A stretch of DNA of 13,570 bases from Candidatus Omnitrophota bacterium. GTDB lineage: Bacteria > Omnitrophota > Koll11 > Duberdicusellales > 4484-171. This document shows, one piece after another, positions 1 to 6,400 of this stretch (its first letter is position 1; every line of letters begins with the position of its first letter). The notes below the pieces were generated by a model that made no database searches, was not told the DNA's origin, and saw only the letters and a list, made by a program, of their open reading frames with translations. The position numbers were made by a program, and so were the translations under genes. The stretch covers positions 1 to 13,570 of the forward strand of contig JAUYCY010000027.1 of the NCBI GenBank assembly GCA_030692055.1, read 5' to 3'.

Positions 1-111
1 AATGCCGCAAGTTGTGACAGGATAATCTTTGCTATTTTCAACCATTTAAACAAACACTGGAAGGAACACCCTTGTAAGAAGTTTAATCAACTAGGGGCTG
101 ATACACTATGA
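1..111 (+). CDS. 3' end of an unidentified gene (partial)
   Basis: Reading from base 1, an open frame runs for 36 codons to TGA at 109-111. It has no start in the window, so if real it is the C-terminus of a gene that begins upstream. The peptide is basic and aromatic-rich (it contains FNHLNKHWKEHPCKKF), which would suit the end of a transposase or other nucleic-acid-binding protein, but I cannot assign a family. The frame is short and could be open by chance; the peptide composition and the promoter-like site that follows it are the only support. Confidence 0.35.
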   Translation, partial: NAASCDRIIFAIFNHLNKHWKEHPCKKFNQLGADTL

Positions 112-154
112 GGACTTACACACTTTTGCTTGCGTTACCGCCAGACAGTATCAA

Positions 155-182
155 TTGACAAGTAAAGGAAAGGGTATATACT
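155..182 (+). promoter_or_regulatory. sigma70-type promoter with a dyad around it
   Basis: TTGACA (155-160, perfect -35) is followed after 16 bp by TATACT (177-182, 5/6 to the -10 consensus). A perfect 7-bp inverted repeat, ACAGTAT (145-151) and ATACTGT (178-184), brackets it, with its right arm over the -10, as an operator might. The start would fall near 189. No convincing ORF follows, and the next strong signal is the terminator at 367-406. Confidence 0.55.
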
Positions 183-188
183 GTATTC

Positions 189-406
189 GCAACAAGGTAA
201 TCAACCAGTCTCCGCGGCAAGCCGCGGAGTATGTTCTATGCTAATATTATCACTGGTTCATTCATTGCCTTGTAATGAGGCCAACTACGTTTACGATTTC
301 GGCTTCATCCCCGTGGCAAGCCACGGGGTATTCGCCGAGAGAGAATAAATAGAAGATTAGAAGTCTAGGCCGTAAGGTTGTGATAACTAACCTTACGGCT
401 TTTTTA
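189..406 (+). ncRNA. candidate small structured RNA of about 215 nt
   Basis: Between a consensus-like promoter and a strong intrinsic terminator lies a stretch with no plausible ORF but clear folding. Domain 1: ACAAGG (192-197) pairs with CCTTGT (268-273), AACCAGT (203-209) with ACTGGTT (252-258), and an 8-bp GC hairpin with a CAAG loop (210-229) stacks directly on the second helix. Domain 2: TCGGC near 299-303 pairs with GCCGA near 334-338 around a second 8-bp hairpin (309-328), also with a CAAG loop. Domain 3 is the terminator. I do not recognise it as tmRNA, 6S, SRP or RNase P RNA. The two CAAG hairpins could instead be genome-wide palindromic repeats, which is the main doubt. Confidence 0.45.
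367..406 (+). terminator. strong rho-independent terminator
   Basis: GCCGTAAGGTT (369-379) pairs perfectly with AACCTTACGGC (389-399) around a 9-nt loop, followed by six T residues (400-405). It ends whatever is transcribed from the 155-182 promoter and insulates the cold-shock leader that starts a few bases later. Confidence 0.85.
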
Positions 407-410
407 TTTC

Positions 411-591
411 AAGTGAGACTTATCCCGCTAAGGCGGGATGTAGCCGAACTTGACCCCACACCCAGATAAGGTGATGGGATAATAATAGAAGCGATTTTGA
501 AATAATATCACAAATCACATATCCCACAGTGATTAAATACTCTATTGCTGGGTGTGGGGTTCAATTCGCCCCGATATAATCGGGGCTCATT
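411..591 (+). ncRNA. structured leader element, copy 1 (5' UTR of csp)
   Basis: Order of parts: GTGAGACTT (413-421); helix P2 ATCCCGC/GCGGGAT (422-428, 433-439, TAAG loop); conserved TAGCCGAACTTGA (441-453); helix P3, 12 bp (454-465 with 548-559) around a large AT-rich insert; conserved TTCAATTCG (560-568); helix P4 CCCCGAT/ATCGGGG (569-575, 579-585); closing CTCATT (586-591), which can pair with the 5' end to make P1. GGAGG of the csp gene starts 7 nt after the element. The same conserved blocks occur in copies 2 and 3 with different but still paired helices. A weak promoter (TTGTGA 378-383, 18 bp, TTTTAT 402-407) overlaps the terminator and has the same 5-nt spacing to the element as in copy 2. 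I know no named RNA family that matches. Confidence 0.65.
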
Positions 592-607
592 AAAAAAGGA
601 GGTAGTT

Positions 608-814
608 ATGCACACAGGTAAGATCAAGAAACTGGTAAGAGAAAGAGGATTCGGCTTCATCAGCGACACCGACGGAAAGGAGCTATTTTTTCACCAGAGC
701 AGCTTAATCGAGGTTAAGTTTGACGCTTTGATGGAAGATCAAGCAGTAGAATTTGAGGTTGAGACATCGCCCAAGGGGCCACGCGCTATTAGTATACGCG
801 TTACCGGTAAATAA
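608..814 (+). CDS. cold-shock-domain protein (CspA family)
   Basis: A 68-residue single cold-shock domain, the normal CspA length. RNP1 is seen as RGFGFIS (residues about 13-19) and RNP2 as LFFHQSS (about 27-33); the C-terminus follows the family pattern of a valine/glutamate-rich strand and then a short loop with KGPRA. Proteins of this family bind single-stranded RNA and DNA and act as RNA chaperones, often in the cold. The ATG at 608 is chosen because AAGGAGG (596-602) sits 5 nt upstream; the frame stays open further upstream but there it only runs through the structured leader. The long folded 5' UTR suggests post-transcriptional control. Its paralogue number and cold induction cannot be judged here. 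Confidence 0.93.
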   Translation: MHTGKIKKLVRERGFGFISDTDGKELFFHQSSLIEVKFDALMEDQAVEFEVETSPKGPRAISIRVTGK

Positions 815-827
815 TAGTTACCTAAGC

Positions 828-1082
828 TATGAAAAAAGAATTTTTAGCTATGACTGGAGTTTCTATGACGGCCAACACATTGTATTTAAACCGAAATTGC
901 TATCGCCGAGACAGCTGCAATTAAATGTTGCAAGAGCGTATACTAAGTTTTATTCCTTCTCCAGCGCCCTTTCTTTACTCCTTAAATTACGCCTCAAAAA
1001 TGCCTTTTTCCGCCTTATGGGCTATACCATTGTAAAGAAATGGATAGAGTCTAACTGTAGGATGTGTTGGCTTCAAACCTAA
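828..1082 (+). pseudogene. remnant of a B12-binding-domain radical SAM protein (C-terminus only)
   Basis: Directly after the csp stop codon a frame reads KRIFSYDWSFYDGQHIVFKP, then SPRQLQ, then an alanine/aromatic helix ending KFYSF, and runs to TAA at 1080-1082. The pattern DW-xx-YDGQHxVFxP followed by a helical tail is typical of the C-terminal extension (DUF4070-like) of cobalamin-binding-domain radical SAM proteins of about 450-500 residues. The B12-binding domain and the radical SAM CxxxCxxC core are absent, and no start codon or ribosome binding site precedes the homology. I read it as the last 80 or so codons left after a deletion or rearrangement that put the leader-csp unit next to it. 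Family assignment is from memory of the motif. Confidence 0.65.
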
Positions 1083-1139
1083 AAGTTTCTATCTCGCTGG
1101 CGTATATTTTCAGCTCATTTTATACATTCACGGCGCGCT

Positions 1140-1259
1140 TCCCGATGATGTCGGGATTTCGCTTAATATCGTATTAAGGTGCTCAAGAATCCGCCCCGAC
1201 ATGTCGGAGCGCCTGCCTGCTCGCCTCGCTTAGTTCGGCGAAGCGGGCCGGCAGGCAGG
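1140..1259. repeat. cluster of GC-rich palindromes
   Basis: Three dyads in a row: TCCCGA/TCGGGA (1140-1145, 1151-1156); the perfect 12-mer CCGACATGTCGG (1196-1207); and a long hairpin with arms CCTGCCTGC (1212-1220) and GCAGGCAGG (1251-1259) that contains inner arms GCTCGCCTCGCTT and CGAAGCGGGC. The inner part recurs in the loop of leader copy 2 (about 7316-7344), so it is a dispersed repeat. No gene is visible here. Confidence 0.6.
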
Positions 1260-1298
1260 GATTATATGGTGCGCCGCTTGGTATTAGCCATGCTGAAA

Positions 1299-1373
1299 CC
1301 TCGGGGCTTTGGTTCGACTACGCTCACCATTCCTTCGAACCATCCTGAGCAAAGTCGAAGGATTAGCCCGAGG
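1299..1373. repeat. palindromic repeat with TTCGACTxxGCTCA arms
   Basis: CCTCGGG (1299-1305) pairs with CCCGAGG (1367-1373). Inside, TTCGACT (1313-1319) and GCTCA (1322-1326) pair with TGAGC (1346-1350) and AGTCGAA (1353-1359). Palindromes with these TTCGACT/GCTCA arms are widespread intergenic repeats in many environmental genomes (general knowledge). A short open frame across 1179-1472 only reads through these repeats and is not a gene. Confidence 0.6.
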
Positions 1374-1453
1374 AGCTATGGAAGGTTTCATTATATGTTT
1401 AGCAAATTTAAGGGAAAAGTCGCTATTTTTATAGCAAAATTTTCTATTCCCAA

Positions 1454-1482
1454 TTGTTTACTTCTGGTGTAAAATATGTAAT
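1454..1482 (+). promoter_or_regulatory. possible promoter of the helicase gene
   Basis: TTGTTT (1454-1459), a 17-bp spacer, then TGTAAT (1477-1482, 5/6). It would give a leader of about 250 nt before the helicase start and include the three-way junction at 1503-1557. The -35 match is weak, and AT-rich DNA makes such hits common. Confidence 0.3.
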
Positions 1483-1502
1483 ATTTTTTTAGATAAAATT
1501 AG

Positions 1503-1557
1503 TTAAACCCAGATTTTGCGTTAGCAAAATATATGCGAAGCATAGCTCTGGGTTCAA
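1503..1557 (+). ncRNA. small three-way-junction structure in the helicase leader
   Basis: Outer arms AACCCAGA (1506-1513) and TCTGGGTT (1547-1554) enclose two side-by-side hairpins: TTTTGC-GTTA-GCAAAA (1514-1529) and TATGC-GAA-GCATA (1532-1544). All three helices are perfect, with only TA and GC as linkers. It lies about 190 nt upstream of the helicase start. The rest of 1558-1725 is AT-rich with nothing I can name. It may be a leader regulatory fold or another dispersed repeat. Confidence 0.5.
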
Positions 1558-1742
1558 CCATTGGTTCTGTTTGAAAATAGACGCATTTCGCATTAGCTGA
1601 AAGTATTTATTTCCCAAAAAGGCTTGTAACTTTTTCTTACGTTTGCCTTTACGCATATTCTATCATGTAACAAAGAATTGCACAATTTCCATAACAACCT
1701 AATGCAAAATTTCGGTTAAATTAATAAAAGGAGTATAAAGAT

Positions 1743-3329
1743 ATGGAGAAATTATTAGCATTTAAGAAGTTTGGTTTATCGCAAAATGTTTTAGAGGCGT
1801 TGAAGAAAAAAGGATTTGAGGAGCCTACGCAGATTCAGGAAATAATCATTCCTCTTTTTATGAAAGAAGAAGTGGATATCGTCGGCCAGGCCCAAACGGG
1901 AACAGGTAAAACTGCTGCCTTTGGTATTCCGCTTATAGAAAAGCTGAAAGAAGGCTCTCGCGATGTCCAGGTATTGATTTTAACTCCTACAAGAGAACTG
2001 GCCCTGCAGGTTTCAGAAGAGATAAATTCTTTGAAAGGTAATAAAAACCTACAAATAGTAGCTATATATGGCGGCCAATCTATAGAACAACAGCTAAGAA
2101 GGCTGCGCAAAGGTATTGATATAGTGGTTGGTACTCCTGGAAGGATAATTGATCATCTTGGCAGAAAAAGTTTGAATCTAAAAAATATTTCTTATCTTAT
2201 ACTTGATGAAGCTGACGAAATGTTAAATATGGGTTTTATCGATGATGTAGAGGAAATTCTAAAACACACCAGTAGCAACAAAAGAATATTACTTTTTTCT
2301 GCAACGATTCCACAGAGGATAGTGAGTTTAGCAGAAAAATATATGAAGAAATATGAAGTTATTAGGGTACAGAAAGAGCAACTCACTGTAGATTTAACTG
2401 ATCAGATATATTTTGAGGTTGAGTCTTCAGATAAATTTGAAGCACTATGCAGGATTATAGACGTTGAACACGAGTTCTATGGGTTAATATTTTGCAGAAC
2501 AAAGATAGATGTTGACAACGTTGCGCAGAAACTTATCGACAGAGGCTATGATGCTGAAGGTTTGCATGGAGATATATCGCAGTATCAGAGAGAGCGCATA
2601 TTAGATAAATTTAAGAAAAAAAGAGTTACCATTTTAGTGGCGACAGACGTTGCCGCAAGAGGTATAGATATAATTAATTTAACGCACGTAATAAATTATG
2701 CATTACCGCAAGACCCGGAGTCTTATGTGCATAGAATCGGTAGAACCGGCAGAGCCGGCAAAGAAGGCACAGCTATAACATTTGTTACGCCCGCTGAATA
2801 CAGGCAGCTCCTATTCATAAAACGTATTGCGAAAACAAATATTAGAAAAGAGCGGCTTCCTGGGATACAAGAGGTGATAAATACCAAGAAAATGAGGATT
2901 AAAGAAAAATTGGCAACTATCATTACGTCCGAAGACTACAGTGATTATATTGATTTGGCAGGGGAGCTTTTAAAAGAGGATAAACCGGACAAAGTTTTAG
3001 CGGCGCTTCTTAAACATTCTTTTCGGGATGAACTTGATGAGAAAAGTTACAGCGAAATTAGGGAGGTTTCTATTGACAAGAAGGGGACAGCGCGGTTGTT
3101 TGTAGCATTGGGTAGCGCAGATGGCATGACCCCTAGAGATTTAGTAGATTTCGTACAGCATAGAACTAAAGTTGAAAGCCGCAAGATTCAAGATGTAAGG
3201 ATATTTGAAAATTTTTCTTTTATAACTGTTCCCTTTGAGGAAGCGGAAACAATACTCAAAATTTTCAAAAAAGAGCAGAAAGGCAAAAGGCCGATTATTG
3301 AAAAAGCGAGGGATAAAAAAAGAGCATAA
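1743..3329 (+). CDS. deaD: DEAD-box ATP-dependent RNA helicase (DeaD/CsdA-like)
   Basis: 528 residues. All helicase motifs are present in order: Q motif (FxxFGL at about 8-13 and PTQIQ at about 28-32), motif I AQTGTGKT (about 49-57), Ia PTREL, Ib TPGR, II DEAD (about 155-158), III SAT (about 186-188), IV LIFCRT, V TDVAARGID and VI HRIGRTGRAG (about 330-339). A linker (about 370-440) is followed by a DbpA-type RNA-binding domain near 450-512 (RLFVALGSADGMTPRDLVDF). CsdA of E. coli has the same plan and unwinds structured RNA in ribosome assembly and cold-shock mRNA decay. The start is supported by AAAAGGAG at 1726-1733. The nearby cold-shock gene fits a shared RNA-remodelling theme, though the two are separated by about 900 bp and are not one operon. 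The long, hairpin-bearing upstream region suggests leader control. Confidence 0.95.
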   Translation: MEKLLAFKKFGLSQNVLEALKKKGFEEPTQIQEIIIPLFMKEEVDIVGQAQTGTGKTAAFGIPLIEKLKEGSRDVQVLILTPTRELALQVSEEINSLKGNKNLQIVAIYGGQSIEQQLRRLRKGIDIVVGTPGRIIDHLGRKSLNLKNISYLILDEADEMLNMGFIDDVEEILKHTSSNKRILLFSATIPQRIVSLAEKYMKKYEVIRVQKEQLTVDLTDQIYFEVESSDKFEALCRIIDVEHEFYGLIFCRTKIDVDNVAQKLIDRGYDAEGLHGDISQYQRERILDKFKKKRVTILVATDVAARGIDIINLTHVINYALPQDPESYVHRIGRTGRAGKEGTAITFVTPAEYRQLLFIKRIAKTNIRKERLPGIQEVINTKKMRIKEKLATIITSEDYSDYIDLAGELLKEDKPDKVLAALLKHSFRDELDEKSYSEIREVSIDKKGTARLFVALGSADGMTPRDLVDFVQHRTKVESRKIQDVRIFENFSFITVPFEEAETILKIFKKEQKGKRPIIEKARDKKRA

Positions 3330-3350
3330 TTTTTATCCGCCTATGCATAA

Positions 3351-3537
3351 GACGACCCCGACGTAACGTCGGGGTGGATGTCTTTCTTCGCCAAGGCTAC
3401 GAAGGACTATCCGCCATAGCTTTAGCGAAGGTGGATGAATGCGAAGCGGATAACCCGCCGTAGCCTTGGCGAAGGCGGGTATGCTTCGGCGGATTTCGCC
3501 GAAGAATTTGAAGATACCGCGCGGGTGTAAACCCGCG
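3351..3537. repeat. array of five hairpin-forming palindromes between genes
   Basis: In order: ACCCCGACG-TAA-CGTCGGGGT (3355-3375); a CTTCGCCAAGGCTACGAAG unit (about 3383-3401); two related units of about 28 bp with outer arms ATCCGCC/GGTGGAT (about 3408-3435) and ACCCGCC/GGCGGGT (about 3453-3480), both with a TAGC-YTTR-GCGAAG core; CTTCGGCG/CGCCGAAG (about 3484-3504); and CGCGGGT-GTAA-ACCCGCG (3520-3537). The two related units are copies of one family whose arms have changed together. The first hairpin could serve as an attenuating structure after the helicase gene, but no T-run follows it. Confidence 0.65.
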
Positions 3538-3561
3538 GAGCTTCATTAAGTGAGGTGGAAC

Positions 3562-3957
3562 ATGGGACAAAAGGGATTTGATGAGAAAAGAAGGTATGTG
3601 AGGCTGGATATAAGAGCAAAGGTAAACGTTTCATATAAAGCAAAAAATACTAAAAAGTCAGAAACAGTCTCAGCATTTAGCAAAAACTTAAGCGTTGACG
3701 GAGTTTGCTTTACTGCCGTCAAGAGATTAAAAACAGGAAGTGTTATTAATTTAGATATTTTCCTTAATTCAGAGAAAATACCTCTTCGTTTAAAAGGAAA
3801 AGTGATGTGGTCGCGCCTCGTAAAAAAATTAAATAATCAGAAATTATTTGATACGGGAGTGAAACTTTTTACTATAGTAAAGGGAGACGAGAATAAATTC
3901 GTTGAGTACGTATGTCTAAAGATGATGCATAATTTTAGCAAATATCTTCACTTATAA
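3562..3957 (+). CDS. PilZ-domain protein
   Basis: 131 residues, one PilZ domain. The c-di-GMP-binding signature is visible: an arginine-rich RRYVRLD near the N-terminus (RxxxR-type motif, about residues 9-16), NLSVDGVCF (D/NxSxxG-type motif, about 44-52), and the closing strand GVKLF (about 103-107). PilZ proteins of this size are cytoplasmic c-di-GMP receptors that usually act on motility, exopolysaccharide or secretion; the partner here is unknown. ATG 3562 is preferred over a GTG at 3550 because GAGGTG (3552-3557) lies just upstream of it. The gene ends 28 bp before the pyruvate kinase start and may share its transcript. Confidence 0.85.
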   Translation: MGQKGFDEKRRYVRLDIRAKVNVSYKAKNTKKSETVSAFSKNLSVDGVCFTAVKRLKTGSVINLDIFLNSEKIPLRLKGKVMWSRLVKKLNNQKLFDTGVKLFTIVKGDENKFVEYVCLKMMHNFSKYLHL

Positions 3958-3985
3958 CAAAGTCCATTATATGGCGGAGAGATAC

Positions 3986-5020
3986 ATGCCAAAAACAAAA
4001 ATAATCGCTACCTTAGGCCCGGCAAGTAGCAGTATGACAATGCTAAGAAAGATGGTTTTGTCAGGCCTTGACGTAGTGAGGTTAAACTTTTCTCATGGAA
4101 CAGCTGATGAGCATCTTATGCGTTTTAATGCTCTTAGAGAAATCAATAGAAAGTACCATAGGGCAATAAAAGTCATGCAGGATTTAGAAGGTTACCGTAT
4201 AAGAATAGGAAAATTAGCGAAAGAAATAGATCTTAAAAAAAGGCAAATTATTTATCTTGTCCAGGAGGACACTATCGGCAGTGAACACGAAATTCATTTT
4301 GATTATGAAGGGAGCTTGAAAGGCATTAAAAAAGGAAATTTAGTATACATAGACGACGGTAAGATAGCTTTGAAAGTAAAAGGCATAGAAAGAAAGAAAC
4401 TAAAAACAGAGGTGATTGCAGGCGGTGTTTTAAAAGAAAGAAAAGGGGTAAATATTCCTGAAGCAAAGTTAGACTTTGATGCCTTAACAGAGAAAGACAA
4501 AAAAGATATTAAATTTGCTATTCAGTATAAACTTGATTATGTTGCGCAGTCCTTTGTGAATAAGGCGCAAGATATAGAGTTACTTCGTAGCATCATAAAA
4601 CCTAAACACCCTCAGTGTAAAATTTTTGCCAAGGTTGAAAGCAGAGACGCTCTTATTAATATTGATGAAATTATTGAAGTGGCTGACGGTATAATGGTAG
4701 CGCGCGGCGATTTAGGGGTATGTTTGCCTATATATAAAGTCCCTATCCTTCAGAAAGAAATAATAAAAAAGTGTAAACTAGCCGCTAAACCTGTAATAGT
4801 CGCTACTCAGATGTTAGAGAGCATGACCGAGGAATTGATTCCTACAAGGGCCGAAGTAAGCGATGTGGCTAATGCCTTATTAGACGGTGCGGACTATTTA
4901 ATGCTTTCTTGTGAAACTGCGATAGGAAAGCATCCCGATAAAGTTATAGAAATGATGAATAAAATTATAAAATATACAGAAAATTATAGAGAAGAACAAA
5001 AAAAGTTCCTCTGCCAATGA
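3986..5020 (+). CDS. pyk: pyruvate kinase, short form lacking the C-terminal domain
   Basis: About 344 residues. Converts phosphoenolpyruvate and ADP to pyruvate and ATP. Motifs: TLGPAS (about 9-14), VVRLNFSHG (about 30-38, substrate Arg/Asn/Ser/His), a B domain (about 65-155), AKVES (about 212-216, catalytic Lys and metal Glu), MVARGDLGV (metal Asp), ATQMLESM (nucleotide/PEP site) and PTRAEVSDVANAxxDGAD. The protein stops soon after this last block, about 120 residues short of typical enzymes, so the C-terminal allosteric domain is missing while the active site looks complete. The usual DTKGPEIR strand is replaced by QDLEGYRIRIG. Start 3986 is favoured over 3971 because GGAGAG (3976-3981) precedes it and homology begins at MPKTKIIATLG. 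It overlaps the next gene by ATGA, implying translational coupling. Confidence 0.9.
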   Translation: MPKTKIIATLGPASSSMTMLRKMVLSGLDVVRLNFSHGTADEHLMRFNALREINRKYHRAIKVMQDLEGYRIRIGKLAKEIDLKKRQIIYLVQEDTIGSEHEIHFDYEGSLKGIKKGNLVYIDDGKIALKVKGIERKKLKTEVIAGGVLKERKGVNIPEAKLDFDALTEKDKKDIKFAIQYKLDYVAQSFVNKAQDIELLRSIIKPKHPQCKIFAKVESRDALINIDEIIEVADGIMVARGDLGVCLPIYKVPILQKEIIKKCKLAAKPVIVATQMLESMTEELIPTRAEVSDVANALLDGADYLMLSCETAIGKHPDKVIEMMNKIIKYTENYREEQKKFLCQ

Positions 5021-5811
5021 ACGTGATAGCTTTACTTACGGATTTTGGGTTAAAGGATCATTTTCTAGGGGTAATCAAAGGTGTAATTTTAAGAATTAAT
5101 CCGCAGGCAAAATTAATAGATATCAGCCACAACATTTTTTCCCATAATATTAGAGAGGCTGCCTTTATTCTTTGCGGTAGTTTTTCTTATTTTCCCAAAG
5201 GAACAGTATTTTTAACCGTTGTTGACCCTGGTGTTGGTTCAGCAAGACACCCCATTGCCATAAAAACAAAGAACTATTACTTTGTAGGGCCTGACAACGG
5301 AGTTTTAAGCATAGCCGCCCAAAGAGACGGTATAGAGAAAATAATCGCATTAGAAAATAGACGTTACTTTTTGAAGAATATTTCTTCTACTTTTCACGCC
5401 AGAGATATTTTTGCGCCGATAGCAGCACACATATCAAAAGGCGCGGATATTTTATCTTTAGGCCCAAGCTCAAGGGGCATAGAAGAGATAAACCTGCCGC
5501 CGCCAAAAATAAGCGGCAACACCTTAAAAGCAGAAGTCATCTATGCGGATAAATTCGGCAATCTCATTACCAATATGACAAAAAAACAATTTTTAGATTT
5601 TACTAAAGGTAAAGATTTTTCCGCTATCTTAAAAAATAAAAGAATAAAAAAATTGTATTCTTTCTATGCCCAAGCAAAGGGCAACGAGCCTTTTTTTATA
5701 GAGGGAAGTTTTTCATTATTGGAAATATCATTAAAGAACAAAAGCGCAAAAGATTATTTTTTCGTTAAAAATATAAATGCTATAAAAATAAACATCAAGC
5801 GGTTCCTGTAA
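5017..5811 (+). CDS. SAM hydrolase/adenosyltransferase family protein (DUF62)
   Basis: 264 residues, the normal size of the family. Characterised members hydrolyse S-adenosylmethionine to adenosine and methionine by activating water or hydroxide; related fluorinases and chlorinases use halide. The catalytic triad described for hydroxide-type members appears as Asp70 and Arg77 in VDPGVGSAR and His127 in TFHARD. The N-terminal LTDFGLKDHFLGVIKG and C-terminal YADKFGNLITN motifs are typical, and no halide-specific insertion is obvious. It starts within the pyruvate kinase stop codon (ATGA) and has no clear Shine-Dalgarno, so it probably depends on upstream translation. The physiological role of the family remains poorly understood. 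Confidence 0.9.
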   Translation: MNVIALLTDFGLKDHFLGVIKGVILRINPQAKLIDISHNIFSHNIREAAFILCGSFSYFPKGTVFLTVVDPGVGSARHPIAIKTKNYYFVGPDNGVLSIAAQRDGIEKIIALENRRYFLKNISSTFHARDIFAPIAAHISKGADILSLGPSSRGIEEINLPPPKISGNTLKAEVIYADKFGNLITNMTKKQFLDFTKGKDFSAILKNKRIKKLYSFYAQAKGNEPFFIEGSFSLLEISLKNKSAKDYFFVKNINAIKINIKRFL

Positions 5812-5815
5812 GGCA

Positions 5816-6058
5816 ATGCGTACCTTAGAAGAAAAAATAGAACTAAAAGGGATAATAAGGTATGTTTATAAAACAATGGGCAAAGCCATTGCTGATTGCA
5901 ATATGCTTTCCGAGGGAGACAGAATACTTATAGGTGTATCAGGAGGTATAGATAGTTTATCTTTGCTAAAACTTTTTCAAATGAGAAGGGAGCGTATCCC
6001 AATAGATTTTGAAATTATGGCTTGCTTTGTGGATACTAATTTTATAAAAGTGCGTTAG
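5816..6058 (+). pseudogene. ttcA: 5' fragment of a TtcA-like tRNA 2-thiocytidine synthase
   Basis: 80 codons resembling the N-terminus of TtcA: a GKAIADCNMLSEGDRILIGV stretch (compare GEAIADFNMIEEGDRIM in E. coli TtcA, from memory) and the ATP-pyrophosphatase PP-loop SGGIDS (about residues 42-47). Full-length proteins are about 250-310 residues and carry two CxxC motifs for the Fe-S cluster; these and the rest of the ATPase domain are missing. The frame runs into TAG at 6056-6058, where similarity switches to a different gene family in another frame. It starts 4 bp after the SAM-family gene, so it was probably the third gene of that operon before it broke. Unlikely to be functional. Confidence 0.75.
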
Positions 6059-6360
6059 GGCCGGGATTTCTTGAACGCATATACTTAAAAGCTCTTAAGA
6101 ATGCTTTTAAGAAAGCAGAGGTAGGCTATCAATAGGAAAAAGAGTTTTCTGTATCGTTTGACAATGAAGTGGTTGGTAAATTCAGGGTGGATTTTATTAT
6201 AGAGAATAAGGTAATTGTAGAATTGAAAGCCATAGAAAACAAAATGCCAAAGATTTTTGAATCACAGGTTATTTCTTATTTAAAGGCTTCTGTTTTGAAG
6301 GTAGGATTGTTGATTAACTTTGGTAATTCGCGGTGCGAAATCCGTAGGCTAATGATATAG
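6049..6360 (+). pseudogene. 3' part of a GxxExxY protein gene, with an internal stop
   Basis: In the frame starting AGT at 6049 the translation begins SALGPGFLERIYLKAL, contains GKFRVDFIIENKVIVELKA and the C-terminal pattern LLINFG. These are hallmarks of the GxxExxY (PDDEXK-like, function unknown) family of about 125 residues; the GxxExxY motif itself is GFLERIY. The first 20 or so residues are missing, replaced by the ttcA fragment in another frame, and an in-frame TAG at 6133-6135 interrupts it after GYQ. No start codon serves the complete remnant. Both defects mark it as dead. It looks like the product of an insertion or deletion that fused two unrelated genes. Confidence 0.75.
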
Positions 6361-6399
6361 TATCGTTGTAATCGATTTCCTAATCGTTGCAATCATTAG
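6349..6399. repeat. inverted and direct repeats just before coaB
   Basis: CTAATGAT (6349-6356) and ATCATTAG (6392-6399) form a perfect 8-bp inverted repeat around two near-identical direct repeats, ATCGTTGTAATC (about 6362-6373) and ATCGTTGCAATC (about 6383-6394). The right arm ends one base before the coaB start, so the repeat occupies the place where a Shine-Dalgarno would be; none is seen. Confidence 0.45.
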
Positions 6400-6400
6400 A

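Noticed and set aside
551..585. tRNA T-arm-like GGGG-TTCAATTCG-CCCC in leader copy 1, suggesting a tRNA or tmRNA end
   Set aside because: The GGGG/CCCC pairing is not kept in copies 2 and 3, there is no acceptor stem, anticodon arm or CCA, and the alternative P3/P4 pairing is conserved in all three copies.
1179..1472. 97-codon open frame in the gap before the helicase
   Set aside because: It reads through palindromic repeats, has no ribosome binding site and gives a low-complexity repeat translation with no family pattern.
3355..3375. Intrinsic terminator after the helicase gene
   Set aside because: The 9-bp GC hairpin is good, but no T-run follows; it sits among similar repeats.
3422..3643. 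Open frame on the - strand over the palindrome cluster
   Set aside because: It overlaps the PilZ gene start and the repeats, and is explained as a shadow frame.
6133..6135. TAG read as an amino acid (recoded stop) in the GxxExxY gene
   Set aside because: The gene is also truncated at its 5' end, and TAG serves as an ordinary stop elsewhere in the window, for example at the end of gcvT.
5816..6360. A genuine TtcA-GxxExxY fusion protein
   Set aside because: The two parts are in different frames, both lack essential regions, and the second has an internal stop.
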